In this document: one piece after another, positions 8,271 to 17,736 of the stretch
How positions within the stretch are numbered: position 1 is the first letter of the stretch
Layout: each line of letters opens with the position of its first letter
NCBI RefSeq assembly: GCF_020164475.1
Contig: NZ_JAIQWX010000037.1
Location: 1 to 46,643 of the forward strand
Direction of reading: 5' to 3'
Source of the DNA: Pseudomonas sp. REP124
Lineage (GTDB): Bacteria; Pseudomonadota; Gammaproteobacteria; Pseudomonadales; Pseudomonadaceae
DNA length: 46,643 nucleotides
Notes under the pieces: generated by a model
Database searches by the model: none
Seen by the model: only the letters and a program-made list of their open reading frames with translations
Told to the model about the DNA's origin: nothing
Position numbers and translations under genes: made by a program

Positions 8271-8307
8271 GAAAAAGCCTGCATGCTCACGGCATGCAGG
8301 CTTTTTC
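8271..8307. terminator. Bidirectional intrinsic terminator
   Basis: A perfect 16 bp hairpin (8271-8286 with 8292-8307) with a 5-base TCACG loop. The stem starts with a run of A on one strand and ends with a run of T, so it can stop the MFS transcript from the left and the T6SS operon from the right. Confidence 0.92.
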
Positions 8308-8313
8308 AGATAA

Positions 8314-9324
8314 TCAGGCTTGAACGCGCGTAAAGATGCGCCGTCGCAGCGATGATGAGGTTTCGCCAAAAGCGTCGCGCAGTTGCTGGACGTTGATATT
8401 TCTTCGGTTCTCATCAAATGCCAGTGCGGTACGCAATGCCGGCCAGCAATGTTTAGGCAAGTGTCCGGGTCGGCTCAGTTCGAGGTCCAGACGCGCATCA
8501 CGTGCCTGCGTTGCAGGCAAGCGGCGGAACGGATGTTTGCCTCCCGCCAGCTCGTAGAGCACGCAGGCCACTGCGTATAGGTCAGTGCCCGCCGTCAACG
8601 CCTGACCTTCCAGCAATTCCGGAGCAGCATAGCCGGGAGTCCACGCAACGAACCGCTCGCGACTAAGCTTCGGCAAGCCGGGCAGTACGCCCTCCTGCAC
8701 CTGGCCCAGACCGAAGTCGAACAAACGCACACCCTCCTCGCTGATCATCACGTTGCTCGGTTTGATGTCGCCGTGCAGGATGCCCCGTGCATGCGCGTGA
8801 GCCAGTGCGTCAAGTAACTGCAACGCGATGCTGCGCAAATCAGCCCAGGGGATACCCAGCGGTTGCTCGCATAACAACTTGTCCAGAGTCAGGCCTCGCA
8901 TCAGCTCCATGGTGATGAAGGCCCGCTGGCAATCGGTGTCCACCTCGAACGTGTGAAAACGCAGCACGTTGTCATGACGCAAATGCCGGGTCATGGCGAA
9001 TTCGCTGTACAGCAAGGTGCTCGCGTCGGGCCATTGGGCAAATTCTTCGCTGAGCACCTTCAGTGCGATGCAAGGGGCGGGTTCGCCGAACTGTTCGATC
9101 AGCAAGTCACGTGCACGGAAAACCAGGCTCATGCCACCGGCACCCAAAAGGCGCTCGATGCGATAACGACCTGCAAGCACTTCGGGCATTTGCCCGACGC
9201 TGAGCCGGGATGATGACGGTGCAGGTTGCGCCAGATGCGCGTTGGCGAAAGCGAAGTAAGTCGGATTGTGGTCCTGCTCTTCACTCGGTGACAGGATGTC
9301 GGGAGATGGAGTGAGTTCGGTCAT
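8314..9324 (-). CDS. stk1: T6SS-associated Ser/Thr protein kinase (Stk1-like)
   Basis: 336 residues. A short N-terminal extension is followed by a Hanks-type kinase domain. It has the glycine loop LGAGGMSLVF (60-69), ATP-binding Lys89 in ALKV, catalytic loop HGDIKPSN (184-191, HGD instead of HRD), DFG at 203-205 and APE at 234-236. There is no membrane helix or extracellular sensor region, unlike PpkA of the H1 system, so it should be cytoplasmic. The ATG at 9324 overlaps the stop of the PP2C gene (ATGA); a longer upstream frame would run into the phosphatase gene. It is the last gene of the T6SS operon, at the position of stk1 (PA1671) in the P. aeruginosa H2 cluster. It is likely to phosphorylate a T6SS protein recognised by the FHA protein. 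Confidence 0.9.
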   Translation of the reverse strand: MTELTPSPDILSPSEEQDHNPTYFAFANAHLAQPAPSSSRLSVGQMPEVLAGRYRIERLLGAGGMSLVFRARDLLIEQFGEPAPCIALKVLSEEFAQWPDASTLLYSEFAMTRHLRHDNVLRFHTFEVDTDCQRAFITMELMRGLTLDKLLCEQPLGIPWADLRSIALQLLDALAHAHARGILHGDIKPSNVMISEEGVRLFDFGLGQVQEGVLPGLPKLSRERFVAWTPGYAAPELLEGQALTAGTDLYAVACVLYELAGGKHPFRRLPATQARDARLDLELSRPGHLPKHCWPALRTALAFDENRRNINVQQLRDAFGETSSSLRRRIFTRVQA

Positions 9325-10049
9325 TGGCGAACCATCACGGCAGTCAGGTTGTCCCGCGCCGAGCCACACAGGGCGCTGTCGAACAGACATTGCAGCGCAA
9401 GATGCGGTGCCGTCAGGCTCAATGCATTGCCAAGAGCAGCGCTGTTCACATTCTGGTACAGGCCGTCGCTGCACAGCAGAAACGCATCGCCGGGATGAAC
9501 CTCGAACTCCAGCACGTCGAGAGTCAGTTGCGCCGCGGCGCCAATCGCGCGGGTCAGTGCATGAGCGTCCGGGTGCGCTTTGGCCTCGGCAGCGCTCATT
9601 CGTTGTTCGTCAATCAGTTGCTGTTGCAGCGAATGGTCCCTGGACAGCTGATACAAGCGTTGCCCTCGCCACAAGTAGCAACGGCTGTCGCCCGCCCAGA
9701 TGCATGCTCCGCGATCGCCTTCCACCAGCAACAGCACCACGGTGCTGCCCATGATGCCGTCATGGCGTCCGGCAATGACCGTCAGCTCCTGACCCAGACG
9801 GCGGTTGAGCCAATGCAGGCATTGACGAACGCCCTTCAGTCGCTCGTCGAAGTCATCCATCTGCGGCAAATCCGCCAGGGTGGCGACGATCAACTGGCTG
9901 GCGACGTCGCCCCCCTGATGACCACCCATGCCGTCCGCGACCACCCACATTCCTAGTTGGGGGCAGTCGAGAAAAGCGTCCTCGTTACGCGACCGGATCT
10001 TGCCGATATCGGTGCGCGCCGCACTGCGCCAGGGGACTGCTACTCGCAT
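9321..10049 (-). CDS. stp1: PP2C-family Ser/Thr phosphatase (Stp1/PppA-like)
   Basis: 242 residues of a single PP2C domain. Metal-binding motifs include RSRNEDAF (19-26) and VADGMGGH (37-44), with LLCSDGLYQ in the middle and DNLTAVMV near the C-terminus. It should remove the phosphates added by the adjacent kinase and so reset the secretion machine. The start overlaps the tssM stop by ATGA and its own stop overlaps the kinase start, indicating coupled translation of tssM-stp1-stk1. Confidence 0.92.
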   Translation of the reverse strand: MRVAVPWRSAARTDIGKIRSRNEDAFLDCPQLGMWVVADGMGGHQGGDVASQLIVATLADLPQMDDFDERLKGVRQCLHWLNRRLGQELTVIAGRHDGIMGSTVVLLLVEGDRGACIWAGDSRCYLWRGQRLYQLSRDHSLQQQLIDEQRMSAAEAKAHPDAHALTRAIGAAAQLTLDVLEFEVHPGDAFLLCSDGLYQNVNSAALGNALSLTAPHLALQCLFDSALCGSARDNLTAVMVRQ

Positions 10050-13000
10050 CAGAGCTGCACCGGCATACGGAAGGTGCGAAGCATGTCCATATCGAAGGGG
10101 TTTGGTGTGCGTTGGCTGGTCAGCAGGTAGTTGGCACGCAGGCCGCCCAGATCCGCCTTGAGCACCAGCACGTCACGACCGGTCAGATACTCGGTCTGCA
10201 TCAGATCGAACAGACGAAACAGCGACCAGGGCCCGGTGTTTTTTTCGATACCAATCGGGCGGCCGACCATTTTGTCGAGGACCAGGCTGGTGCGACCATC
10301 TTCAGCGTCGGTTGGCCACTTGAATGACACTGGAACGATCGGGCCGTGCCGATATTCCATGGTCGTACCGCCAAACTTGAACTCCGAACGGCTCACTGAA
10401 GGATCAAGGGTGTAGGGTTCCAGCTTGAACTGCACCTGTGGCTCCGCCGGGTTGTTGCTGAAGAAACTCTGGCGGATCACCTGCACCGCGGCCATCTGGT
10501 CCAGGTAGGTTCTGGAGATCGGGAGGCTGTGACCATCGACCGTGCGCATGCGATAGCTACCCGGGTCACCGCTGACAAATGGGCGTAGATAACCGTCGAA
10601 AAACCGATCGGCGATGCCCTGGGCCTTGAAGAATTCGCGGAAATCATCGAGCGACACATCGCTGGGGCTGTGTGCATCGAACGGATACCGCTTGCTGATT
10701 GCCTTGAGGTAGAAGCCGAACAACTCGGCTTGATAGCGCTGGTTAAGGTGAGCGTAGGCATCGCCCAGCACCAGGCGCCAGGTGTCATCCCCCAATACGC
10801 TGAACCAAGCACTGACCGGTCGCGGCAAACGTCCGGACGCATTGCGCAAGTTGCTCAGGGCATCGCGCTGGCCGCCCATGCGAGTCCTGGCCATATCGAA
10901 AGCGGCCTGCTCCGGAACGCTTGCGCGAGCCAGACTGGCCATTTGCAGTTGCAGATCGTTGAGTGCATTCATGGCCGGAGTCAAATCAGCCGACGGGCCG
11001 TTGTCGTCACCCAGCAACCGATGCAGCGGTTCAAAACGACGCTGCAGAGATTTTCTGGCGGTGTCCGGAAGATTTTTTGCCAGTGCGCCCGAAACCTTGC
11101 CTGACGCCGAGGCAGCAAGCTTGCCCGGTTTTGCGCCCTTCTCTGCCAGCTTACCGACAGTGTCCGCAGCATCATCGGCGATAACGGGAAAGCGGGTGTT
11201 CTCCCGGACTTCCACCAGCAACCGCAGAAGCGGGGAGCTGGCCGAAGTCAGGCTCGCCAGCTGCTCGGCGACTTCACCAAAGTCATTTGCGGGGGACAGT
11301 GCGACATGGCCGAGCGCTTCGCTCCAATAGTTGGAGTAGTCGCGGAAGTAGCGTTGCTCCAGATCTACAAGAAGTCGGCGCAAGTCCATACTGCTGATAC
11401 CCGTGCCTTCACCCAATACCCAGTTGTCATTCAGGATATCGGTGACCAGCATGGAGCCTTGCACCGAGAAGTATTGCCGATAACCTTGCTGGGTGTAGAA
11501 CCCCGGAATCACGTGGTCAGTGCCGACATACTGCGCCCCTTGCGGCCCAAGATGCTGGCTCAAACGGTAATCAGGCAGGCTGCGAGCCTGCTCGCGCAGC
11601 ATCCGGTAAACCACGTTGACCAAAGACTCGCTGCGCAAAACCTGACGCGCCTGAGTGACCAACTGATCATTCACTGGATAGTTGAATGGCTGTTCCAGCA
11701 GGCGCTCGAAGTGGCTGTTCAAACCGTTCTGTACCTCGGTATTACCGGGGTAGCGTTGTGACCACGCGGTTGAGACCCATTCCTTGAGCCATGGCGAGTC
11801 GCGGCGGTCTTTCATGTTCAGCATCAAATAAGCACGCAGGCTGTTAAGCAGGCGCTCGCGGTCCTTCATGCTCGCGCGGATCTGCCCTTCGAGCAGCATC
11901 GCCACCTGCGGCAAAAGCCTTTCTTCAAGCTCGCGATCGTAAGCAGACTTGACTGTCGGATGGACGTACTCACCTTGATACAGGCCAACGCGTTCGTGAT
12001 AACTCACTTCGCTTGTACTCGGGAATACCTGAGTGGCCTTGTGGCGATTGTCCAGGCTCTTGAGCACCGCTATGGGGTCATCGCCTGCGGGTAAGGCAGA
12101 GGTTTCTTGTGTCCAGTTTTGCGCCAGATTGCGCAAGGTTTCCAGACGCCCGTAATTGGCCGAAAATCCGCCGGCCCACAGGATGCCGAACAACACCAGG
12201 GCAGTGACTGCACCGAGATACAACGCACGTTGCCCCCAATGAATTCGGCTGCGCTCACGCTTGTCCAGTCCCGCAAGATCAGCTTCAGGAAAGATCACCC
12301 GGCTGAACAGATGGTGTATGAACCGCGAGCGGCCACTGCGCAGCGTGGGCAGCACTCCGGCATTCACTTCCAGGCTTGAATCGGTGCCCTCGGTGTTTTC
12401 ATTCAACTGTTCAACCAGATGCAGTGCACTGGTGAAATAGAATCCACGCAACCGGGTTGCACGTTGATAGCGGTTGCCAGTGAATGCCATGTCGACAAAC
12501 AAGCAAAGTCGCTCACCGAGTTTTCCCAATTGATGAGGGAAATCGAGAATCCGACCACGGTGCCGGGCATTGCGCTCCTGATGCATCCGTGTGATCACCT
12601 GGCTGTTCAAGCGATGCAGCAGCGCTTCGAATTCGGCGCGCACTACGGCAGCATCGCTGCCGCACTGGTCCTTGCGGAAGCTGGTACCCAGGACCTGATC
12701 GCATTCTTCGCGACTCAGCTGATCGAAAAACTCGTCGAAACCAGGCAGGTGGTCGGCCTTGCTCAACACAAGGTAAACCGGTACGTCGACGTGCAGTTTC
12801 TGGTGTACCTCCTGCAAACGCGCACGCACCTGGTTGGATAGAGCGTCCAACTCCTGTTCGTTGGCGCTCAGCAGGTTTTCTACCGAGATAGTCACCAGCA
12901 CGCCATTCAACGGTCGATTGCGGCTACGCTGGCGCAACAGATCGAGCAATGTGCTCCATGCACTGGCATCGACTTGAGGATCAGGTTGGTTCAGGTAGCG

Positions 13001-13567
13001 ACCGGCAGTGTCTATCAGCACGCCGTCATCAGCGAAATACCAATCGCAATAACGTGTCCCGCGGGTGTCGCGCGTCAGTTTGCGGTCGATCCTGTTGATC
13101 GGAAATTCAATACCGGAACAATCCAGCAGGCTGGTCTTGCCGCTTGCATGGGGACCAATCAGCAGGTACCACGGCAAGTCATCGCGCCAGCGCTCGCTAC
13201 GGCCCCGATACAGACTCGAGGACTTGAGGGTTTTCAAGGCATCCTTGAAACCTGTCCTGAGCGCCTTCTGTTCTTCGTCGATGTGCTTCTCGCGAAGAAC
13301 ACGATCCTTTCCACCCTCGCTTTCCTCGTTGGCTTTTTTATGCACACCAGCACGCCAGCTGACGTACACCATGCACAAGCCCCAGATCAGAAACATCACA
13401 CTGATGGTGAAAAGGCGCGAGGAAGAGCTTTCCCAGAACTTCTTGTCACTCACGGCCAGCAACGGCCCGACAATCCAGACCAGCAACGCAGCGAACAGTA
13501 CAAGCAACAGGGCCCAGACCCATGTTTTTCGCAGGAAGGTGCCAACTTTCTTGAAAACCTTTTTCAT
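10049..13567 (-). CDS. tssM: TssM (IcmF/VasK), T6SS membrane complex protein
   Basis: 1172 residues from the ATG at 13567, chosen because AAGGA lies 8 bases upstream; a longer frame would overlap tssL. Two membrane helices lie near residues 17-38 and 52-70. The cytoplasmic domain has an intact Walker A motif, GPHASGKT (138-145). A third helix (LGAVTALVLFGILWAGGF) precedes the large periplasmic part. TssM spans the inner membrane and links TssL to TssJ at the outer membrane. Its C-terminal part includes the IcmF-related and TssM beta-domain regions. Length and gene position match IcmF2 of the H2 system. Confidence 0.95.
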   Translation of the reverse strand: MKKVFKKVGTFLRKTWVWALLLVLFAALLVWIVGPLLAVSDKKFWESSSSRLFTISVMFLIWGLCMVYVSWRAGVHKKANEESEGGKDRVLREKHIDEEQKALRTGFKDALKTLKSSSLYRGRSERWRDDLPWYLLIGPHASGKTSLLDCSGIEFPINRIDRKLTRDTRGTRYCDWYFADDGVLIDTAGRYLNQPDPQVDASAWSTLLDLLRQRSRNRPLNGVLVTISVENLLSANEQELDALSNQVRARLQEVHQKLHVDVPVYLVLSKADHLPGFDEFFDQLSREECDQVLGTSFRKDQCGSDAAVVRAEFEALLHRLNSQVITRMHQERNARHRGRILDFPHQLGKLGERLCLFVDMAFTGNRYQRATRLRGFYFTSALHLVEQLNENTEGTDSSLEVNAGVLPTLRSGRSRFIHHLFSRVIFPEADLAGLDKRERSRIHWGQRALYLGAVTALVLFGILWAGGFSANYGRLETLRNLAQNWTQETSALPAGDDPIAVLKSLDNRHKATQVFPSTSEVSYHERVGLYQGEYVHPTVKSAYDRELEERLLPQVAMLLEGQIRASMKDRERLLNSLRAYLMLNMKDRRDSPWLKEWVSTAWSQRYPGNTEVQNGLNSHFERLLEQPFNYPVNDQLVTQARQVLRSESLVNVVYRMLREQARSLPDYRLSQHLGPQGAQYVGTDHVIPGFYTQQGYRQYFSVQGSMLVTDILNDNWVLGEGTGISSMDLRRLLVDLEQRYFRDYSNYWSEALGHVALSPANDFGEVAEQLASLTSASSPLLRLLVEVRENTRFPVIADDAADTVGKLAEKGAKPGKLAASASGKVSGALAKNLPDTARKSLQRRFEPLHRLLGDDNGPSADLTPAMNALNDLQLQMASLARASVPEQAAFDMARTRMGGQRDALSNLRNASGRLPRPVSAWFSVLGDDTWRLVLGDAYAHLNQRYQAELFGFYLKAISKRYPFDAHSPSDVSLDDFREFFKAQGIADRFFDGYLRPFVSGDPGSYRMRTVDGHSLPISRTYLDQMAAVQVIRQSFFSNNPAEPQVQFKLEPYTLDPSVSRSEFKFGGTTMEYRHGPIVPVSFKWPTDAEDGRTSLVLDKMVGRPIGIEKNTGPWSLFRLFDLMQTEYLTGRDVLVLKADLGGLRANYLLTSQRTPNPFDMDMLRTFRMPVQL

Positions 13568-13586
13568 AATTCGTCCTTGTCTACGG

Positions 13587-14456
13587 TTACGACTGCGGTT
13601 TGGCGGGTGCCGGATCAATGGCTTGATAAGGCTGAAGAACGGCGTCGCGCTGTTCACCCAGCACCCAGGCGAACCCCGAATACATCACCACCAGGCACAC
13701 ACAGGTAAACAACGCGACCATCCACGCCGGCACGATGCGTACCAGGCTACGGCGCTGATGATTGAGCCCCTCCCACTGGGGCGACAGTTCTCGCGGTGTG
13801 TCTGCGCGCAACTGGCGAATCTGGCGGTACAAGTCATCGCGGATGCCTTCCAGTTCGAGCATTCCCCGGGTTTGCACGCGGTACTTCCCTTCAAATCCGA
13901 GCGACAGGCACACGTACATCAACTCAAGCATCGGCAGGTGCTTGACCGGGTTCCTGGACAAGCGAGTCAGTAATTGAAAGAACTTTTCACCGCCAAAGGT
14001 TTCATTGTGGAATTTGCTGAGCAGGCTCATTTGCGACCATTTGCTTTCGTTACCCCAGGTCGTCGTCACTACTGCCTCATCCACTACCGAACACAGCACG
14101 TAACGGGCAGCCATGACCTGGCCAGTTTCGACGCCGTTTTGCAAAGCGCGCGCCTCGAACGATTTCAAGTCGTTGGCCAGTTGCGTGTTGAGACCGTTGA
14201 GGTCCGCGCAAGCAGTGCTGTGTTTGAGTCGCACCACTTCCGATAACAGATCGCAAGCCGCTGAAACCAGCGAGTTGAGGCCTGTGTTGAACGCCTCAGT
14301 AGAGCTTGAGCGCGCGGAGTAGATCATGCGTTCTGACAAATGTTCGACACGCGGGGCAGCCACCGAATCCGTCAGCGGGGACGGCGCCAGACCCTTGCCC
14401 TGGCGGTCAAGCAAGATGGTTTTATCGTCCTGATGTTGTTCCGTTTCCTTGGTCAT
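13587..14456 (-). CDS. tssL: TssL (DotU/IcmH), T6SS inner-membrane protein
   Basis: 289 residues. The cytoplasmic DotU domain covers most of the protein, including the conserved FGGEKFFQLL segment. It is followed by one C-terminal membrane helix (MVALFTCVCLVVMYSGFAWVL, about 248-268). There is no OmpA-like peptidoglycan-binding extension, so anchoring to the cell wall would need another protein or TssM/TssJ. The gene sits 5 bp after tssK and 19 bp before tssM. Confidence 0.94.
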   Translation of the reverse strand: MTKETEQHQDDKTILLDRQGKGLAPSPLTDSVAAPRVEHLSERMIYSARSSSTEAFNTGLNSLVSAACDLLSEVVRLKHSTACADLNGLNTQLANDLKSFEARALQNGVETGQVMAARYVLCSVVDEAVVTTTWGNESKWSQMSLLSKFHNETFGGEKFFQLLTRLSRNPVKHLPMLELMYVCLSLGFEGKYRVQTRGMLELEGIRDDLYRQIRQLRADTPRELSPQWEGLNHQRRSLVRIVPAWMVALFTCVCLVVMYSGFAWVLGEQRDAVLQPYQAIDPAPAKPQS

Positions 14457-14461
14457 GTCGG

Positions 14462-15793
14462 TCAGTCTCTGATGGCCCAGAAGTTCAGTTCAAGCTCGGT
14501 GAATTCGCCGGACACATGGAAGGCGAAGCCCCCGGAGCGCTCAAGTTGTGCCCGGTCTTCTGAACTGAGTTCGAGAATGAAATAGGTTTTGTTGGAGTGG
14601 AACGCGATCTGCCGTGGTGCCACCGGTAACGGTTTGACCTTGATGCCAGGCAGATGCAGGTTGACCAACTGGCGGATGTTTTCGACCGGGCCGACCTTGA
14701 GGTGCGACGGCAATCGCTGGCGCAACTCTTCGCTGTCGCAGTTGGCGCTGGCTGCCAGCACGAAAGACGCCGACCCCAGCAGTTTGTGGTCCTGTAACGG
14801 CGAAACGATGATGCCGTACTGTCGGGTTTGCAGGGCCAGTTCGATAGCGTGCTGTTCCAGCACCATAGACAGAATTTGCCGGATCGCCTGCATCAGCTTG
14901 CGAAAGCTCACACCCTGATCGCTGTGTTGATAACGGCTGTCCAGACACGGCCTTTTGCTGTCGCTCGAGAATGTCGAAAGATCACCGAGCAGGCTTAGCA
15001 GCGTGCGGTACAACTCCTCCGGGTGCAATTGCTCAAGGCCCAGATAGTGACGCAACAACAATTCGGTGCGATTGATCAGTTGCAGCATCATGAAGTCGCC
15101 GATTTCGGCGCCCCCCACCTTGCCATTGGAACGAATTCGCTCGGCGATGGTGTCGCCCCGGTGACCGAGCATGCTGATGACTTCCTTCAGGCACGACAGG
15201 AGATACTTGGAGGCATGCGCCCTGATGTACGTCGGCACAAAGTCCGGATCAAGGCTGATCACACCGTCCGGTGTGGTGTTGAGCACCTCGCAGACCTTCA
15301 TTTTCACGTAGGCCTGATCGGTCTGTTGCTCTCCCAGCAGTAGTTTGAAATCCGGACGAGCACACATGATCTGACTTGCAGAATCATCCCCCGCATTGGA
15401 GTCGGCCACTTGCGCTTCATACACGGTGTAACGCGCCAGGACGTCCAACTGCTCCGGGCGGCGGGACTCGATGTGGTTGCCCGTCACCAGCGGCAACGCC
15501 AGATACACCGACGTTTTTCCCGTATTGGGTGGCACGTCCAGCGTCAGTGGCTCGGCGTTATCCCCCAACTCGAACAGGCTGCCATCGGGCAGCACTCCGC
15601 AAGCCTGGCTCACCACCACCTTGCTCATGTTGAGAAACTGCAAATCGAGTTCCAGGTTCAGAAACCCCCATGTGTAGCTGCCCAGCAACTGGGTGCGGGT
15701 CTTCAACTGGTGATCGTAGTAACGATCGTTGTGCTGCAAGTGCTGTGGGCGCAGTAACATGCCTTCCTGCCATACAACCTTGTGGGAATTCAT
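14462..15793 (-). CDS. tssK: TssK, T6SS baseplate protein
   Basis: 443 residues, the standard TssK length. The N-terminus (VVWQEGMLLRPQHLQ) is characteristic of the family. TssK trimers connect the TssEFG baseplate to the TssLM membrane complex. The ATG overlaps the tssJ stop by 4 bases. Confidence 0.94.
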   Translation of the reverse strand: MNSHKVVWQEGMLLRPQHLQHNDRYYDHQLKTRTQLLGSYTWGFLNLELDLQFLNMSKVVVSQACGVLPDGSLFELGDNAEPLTLDVPPNTGKTSVYLALPLVTGNHIESRRPEQLDVLARYTVYEAQVADSNAGDDSASQIMCARPDFKLLLGEQQTDQAYVKMKVCEVLNTTPDGVISLDPDFVPTYIRAHASKYLLSCLKEVISMLGHRGDTIAERIRSNGKVGGAEIGDFMMLQLINRTELLLRHYLGLEQLHPEELYRTLLSLLGDLSTFSSDSKRPCLDSRYQHSDQGVSFRKLMQAIRQILSMVLEQHAIELALQTRQYGIIVSPLQDHKLLGSASFVLAASANCDSEELRQRLPSHLKVGPVENIRQLVNLHLPGIKVKPLPVAPRQIAFHSNKTYFILELSSEDRAQLERSGGFAFHVSGEFTELELNFWAIRD

Positions 15794-16296
15794 GGTCTGC
15801 CTCCTGCCTTCACCAGCACCGAGCGGGTATTGCGAATGCCAGTCTGATCCAGGGTCAGGTCACTGTCCGTTGACTGCTGCGGGGTAACTTGCAGCGTGTA
15901 GCGCCATTGGGTATCCATCAGGTCGCGATAAGCGGCGAGGACGCCGACATAGCGACTGCCCTGCTCCACGCTTAGCTTGAGCTCGACGGTTTCGCCAGGA
16001 CGCAGTTCCAGCTCTTCGCTGGCAACCATATCCGGTGCCAGGGACTCCCTGGCGCGTTCGTACAGACTGAAGAAGTCCGCATTCTCGAAGGCCACAGGGT
16101 GTTTCAACTCATACAGCCGCACGACGACCGGTGACGGTCGGCCATGGAGGTCCGGGTTGAGTTGATCGCTAGCCGTAAGCTTGAGGTTCAGCTTGGTCAC
16201 TTTGGAATACGGCGAGAAGGTCGAGCAGCCGGCGATCAATACCAGGACTGCCAGCAGGCTGAAGAAGGGAATTGAACGGAGTGACATGCGCATCAT
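15790..16296 (-). CDS. tssJ: TssJ, T6SS outer-membrane lipoprotein
   Basis: 168 residues. A lipoprotein signal peptide with lipobox LIAGC puts the acylated Cys at about residue 24; the mature part has the TssJ beta-sandwich pattern (VVRLYELK, ELRPGE). It anchors TssM to the outer membrane. The ATG at 16296 overlaps the fha stop (ATGA). Two further Met codons nearby (16293, 16287) are possible starts; all keep the signal peptide. This corresponds to lip2 of the H2 cluster. Confidence 0.92.
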   Translation of the reverse strand: MMRMSLRSIPFFSLLAVLVLIAGCSTFSPYSKVTKLNLKLTASDQLNPDLHGRPSPVVVRLYELKHPVAFENADFFSLYERARESLAPDMVASEELELRPGETVELKLSVEQGSRYVGVLAAYRDLMDTQWRYTLQVTPQQSTDSDLTLDQTGIRNTRSVLVKAGGRP

Positions 16297-17489
16297 CCTC
16301 GGTGATCGGTATGCAGGGTCGAGATCAGGCGGATCTGTTCTTCGTAGGCCTGGGCGAAATCCCGGGACAGAAGACGTTCGCTCCACTCATCGTCCTGGCG
16401 TAGCGCCTGGTGATAGCGTTCGAACGCTCTCCAACGACTTGCTGAGGTTGCAAGCAACGGCTTGTTATCTCGTTCGAAACGCAGCGTCAGTTGCTGCGGC
16501 GAAAAGTGCTCCAGGGTGGCGCGAACCGCGGCGCGGCTGGCGCTGAGCAAGGCCACCTGATGTGCTTGCAGATCAAGAAATGCACGGCAGACGGCCTGTT
16601 CGGCAGACAATAGGCCCGGCTTGTCTGGTTGCAACAGAATGCCCAGTGCCTCCGGAGCATCGACGGCGAACTTCAACGGGTTCTTTTGCAACCCTTGCAC
16701 CGTGGTCTGAGCCAAACGCAGTTCGTTTTTCAGCTCACAACGTGTGCGCAGGCTTTGCTGCACGCCCACGATGCTCTGCTGGAGCAGGTGCGCTGCGTTG
16801 ACCGCCAGCGCCTCCCTGGCGTCATGATCGAGCTCATTGAGGTTCACACCCAGGGCGGCGCCGAACTTTTCCCAGAAATCATCGGACTGGCGTTCGACCG
16901 CCTGCGGCGGTGACACGGGTTCAGGCTCCGGTGCAGCTGCTACCAACTGCGGTACGGTCAGGCTCTCCATGTCGATACGCGCATAGTCTGCGCGTTGACG
17001 GGTTTCTTCGATGGTCGCGGGGGGCGAGATGACATCTTCGATTTCCGAGCGCACGCGTTCCTGTAGGTCCAGGGCTTTCAGCGGGTCGAGATCGAGAAAT
17101 GCATCGTCAGGAATGACGCTGCCGGCGATCTGTGGGAGCCCCACCTCGACATTTAACAGGTCCTGATCGCGAACCAGGCGCGCATGAATTTCAACGTCGC
17201 CCAGCACATATGTACTGCCGTGTTCGACGCGTACCGGAACGTCTTTGTCCAGACGCGCCCCACTGACCCTATCCTTGATCCCGTTGGTGCTGGTATCGGT
17301 CAGAAAAAACGAACCATCACGATAACTGACTGAAGCATGATGATTGGACACGTGCCGGTTGATGTCTGGAATGACCCAGTCACAATCCTCAGCTCGCCCA
17401 ATCACACCGCCGGACTGCTTGAAGATCTTCTGACACGGTCCGGCAGAGATGAATTGCTTGTTATTGATTATTTCGAAAACCAGTTCCAT
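16293..17489 (-). CDS. fha2: FHA-domain T6SS protein (TagH/Fha2-like)
   Basis: 398 residues from the ATG at 17489, which has AAGGAG about 9 bases upstream (an earlier ATG at 17510 lacks one). The N-terminal forkhead-associated domain shows GR at 31-32 and SNHHASV at 48-54, the phosphothreonine-binding pattern, followed by DTSTNG (65-70). The C-terminal 200 residues match the TagH-specific alpha-helical domain (KFGAALGVNL onward). It should read phosphorylation by the operon's kinase and control assembly. Confidence 0.9.
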   Translation of the reverse strand: MELVFEIINNKQFISAGPCQKIFKQSGGVIGRAEDCDWVIPDINRHVSNHHASVSYRDGSFFLTDTSTNGIKDRVSGARLDKDVPVRVEHGSTYVLGDVEIHARLVRDQDLLNVEVGLPQIAGSVIPDDAFLDLDPLKALDLQERVRSEIEDVISPPATIEETRQRADYARIDMESLTVPQLVAAAPEPEPVSPPQAVERQSDDFWEKFGAALGVNLNELDHDAREALAVNAAHLLQQSIVGVQQSLRTRCELKNELRLAQTTVQGLQKNPLKFAVDAPEALGILLQPDKPGLLSAEQAVCRAFLDLQAHQVALLSASRAAVRATLEHFSPQQLTLRFERDNKPLLATSASRWRAFERYHQALRQDDEWSERLLSRDFAQAYEEQIRLISTLHTDHRG

Positions 17490-17506
17490 GGTAATTCTCC
17501 TTGTGG

Positions 17507-17647
17507 TCACTTGCCGCGATTTACCACCTGCGGATCGCCCAAGGGTCGATAGGCAGAGTCGTTGAATTTGTAGTTACCGCTGCATCCGCCCAGGCCGCAT
17601 GAAACGACGAGGATCAGCAGGACGGCTTGCCAGTGACGAACGAGCAT
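17507..17647 (-). CDS. Small T6SS-associated lipoprotein (OrfX-like)
   Basis: A 46-residue reading frame from the ATG at 17647 to the TGA at 17507, with GGAG about 9 bases upstream. A positively charged start (MLVRHW) and hydrophobic stretch lead to the lipobox LGGC with Cys22. The mature tail is only about 25 residues (SGNYKFND...PLGDPQVVNRGK). It lies between the sigma-54 activator and fha, where the P. aeruginosa H2 cluster has the small orfX (PA1664). No function is established as far as I know. The mature part is too short to be a TssJ; a role in outer-membrane anchoring or signalling is inference only. Confidence 0.8.
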   Translation of the reverse strand: MLVRHWQAVLLILVVSCGLGGCSGNYKFNDSAYRPLGDPQVVNRGK

Positions 17648-17736
17648 TCAGGGAATCTCCGCAGGGACAGCACCAAGCAACCACCCTTGCGGGTAGCGCC
17701 GGTAAAAATGGATGAAGGGGATCGGACATCGGCGGC

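Noticed and set aside
6624..8417. A 597-codon minus-strand frame opposite the MFS gene
   Set aside because: It is the shadow of a clear transporter gene; the translation is rich in His, Asp and Gln and resembles nothing, and it runs across the terminator hairpin.
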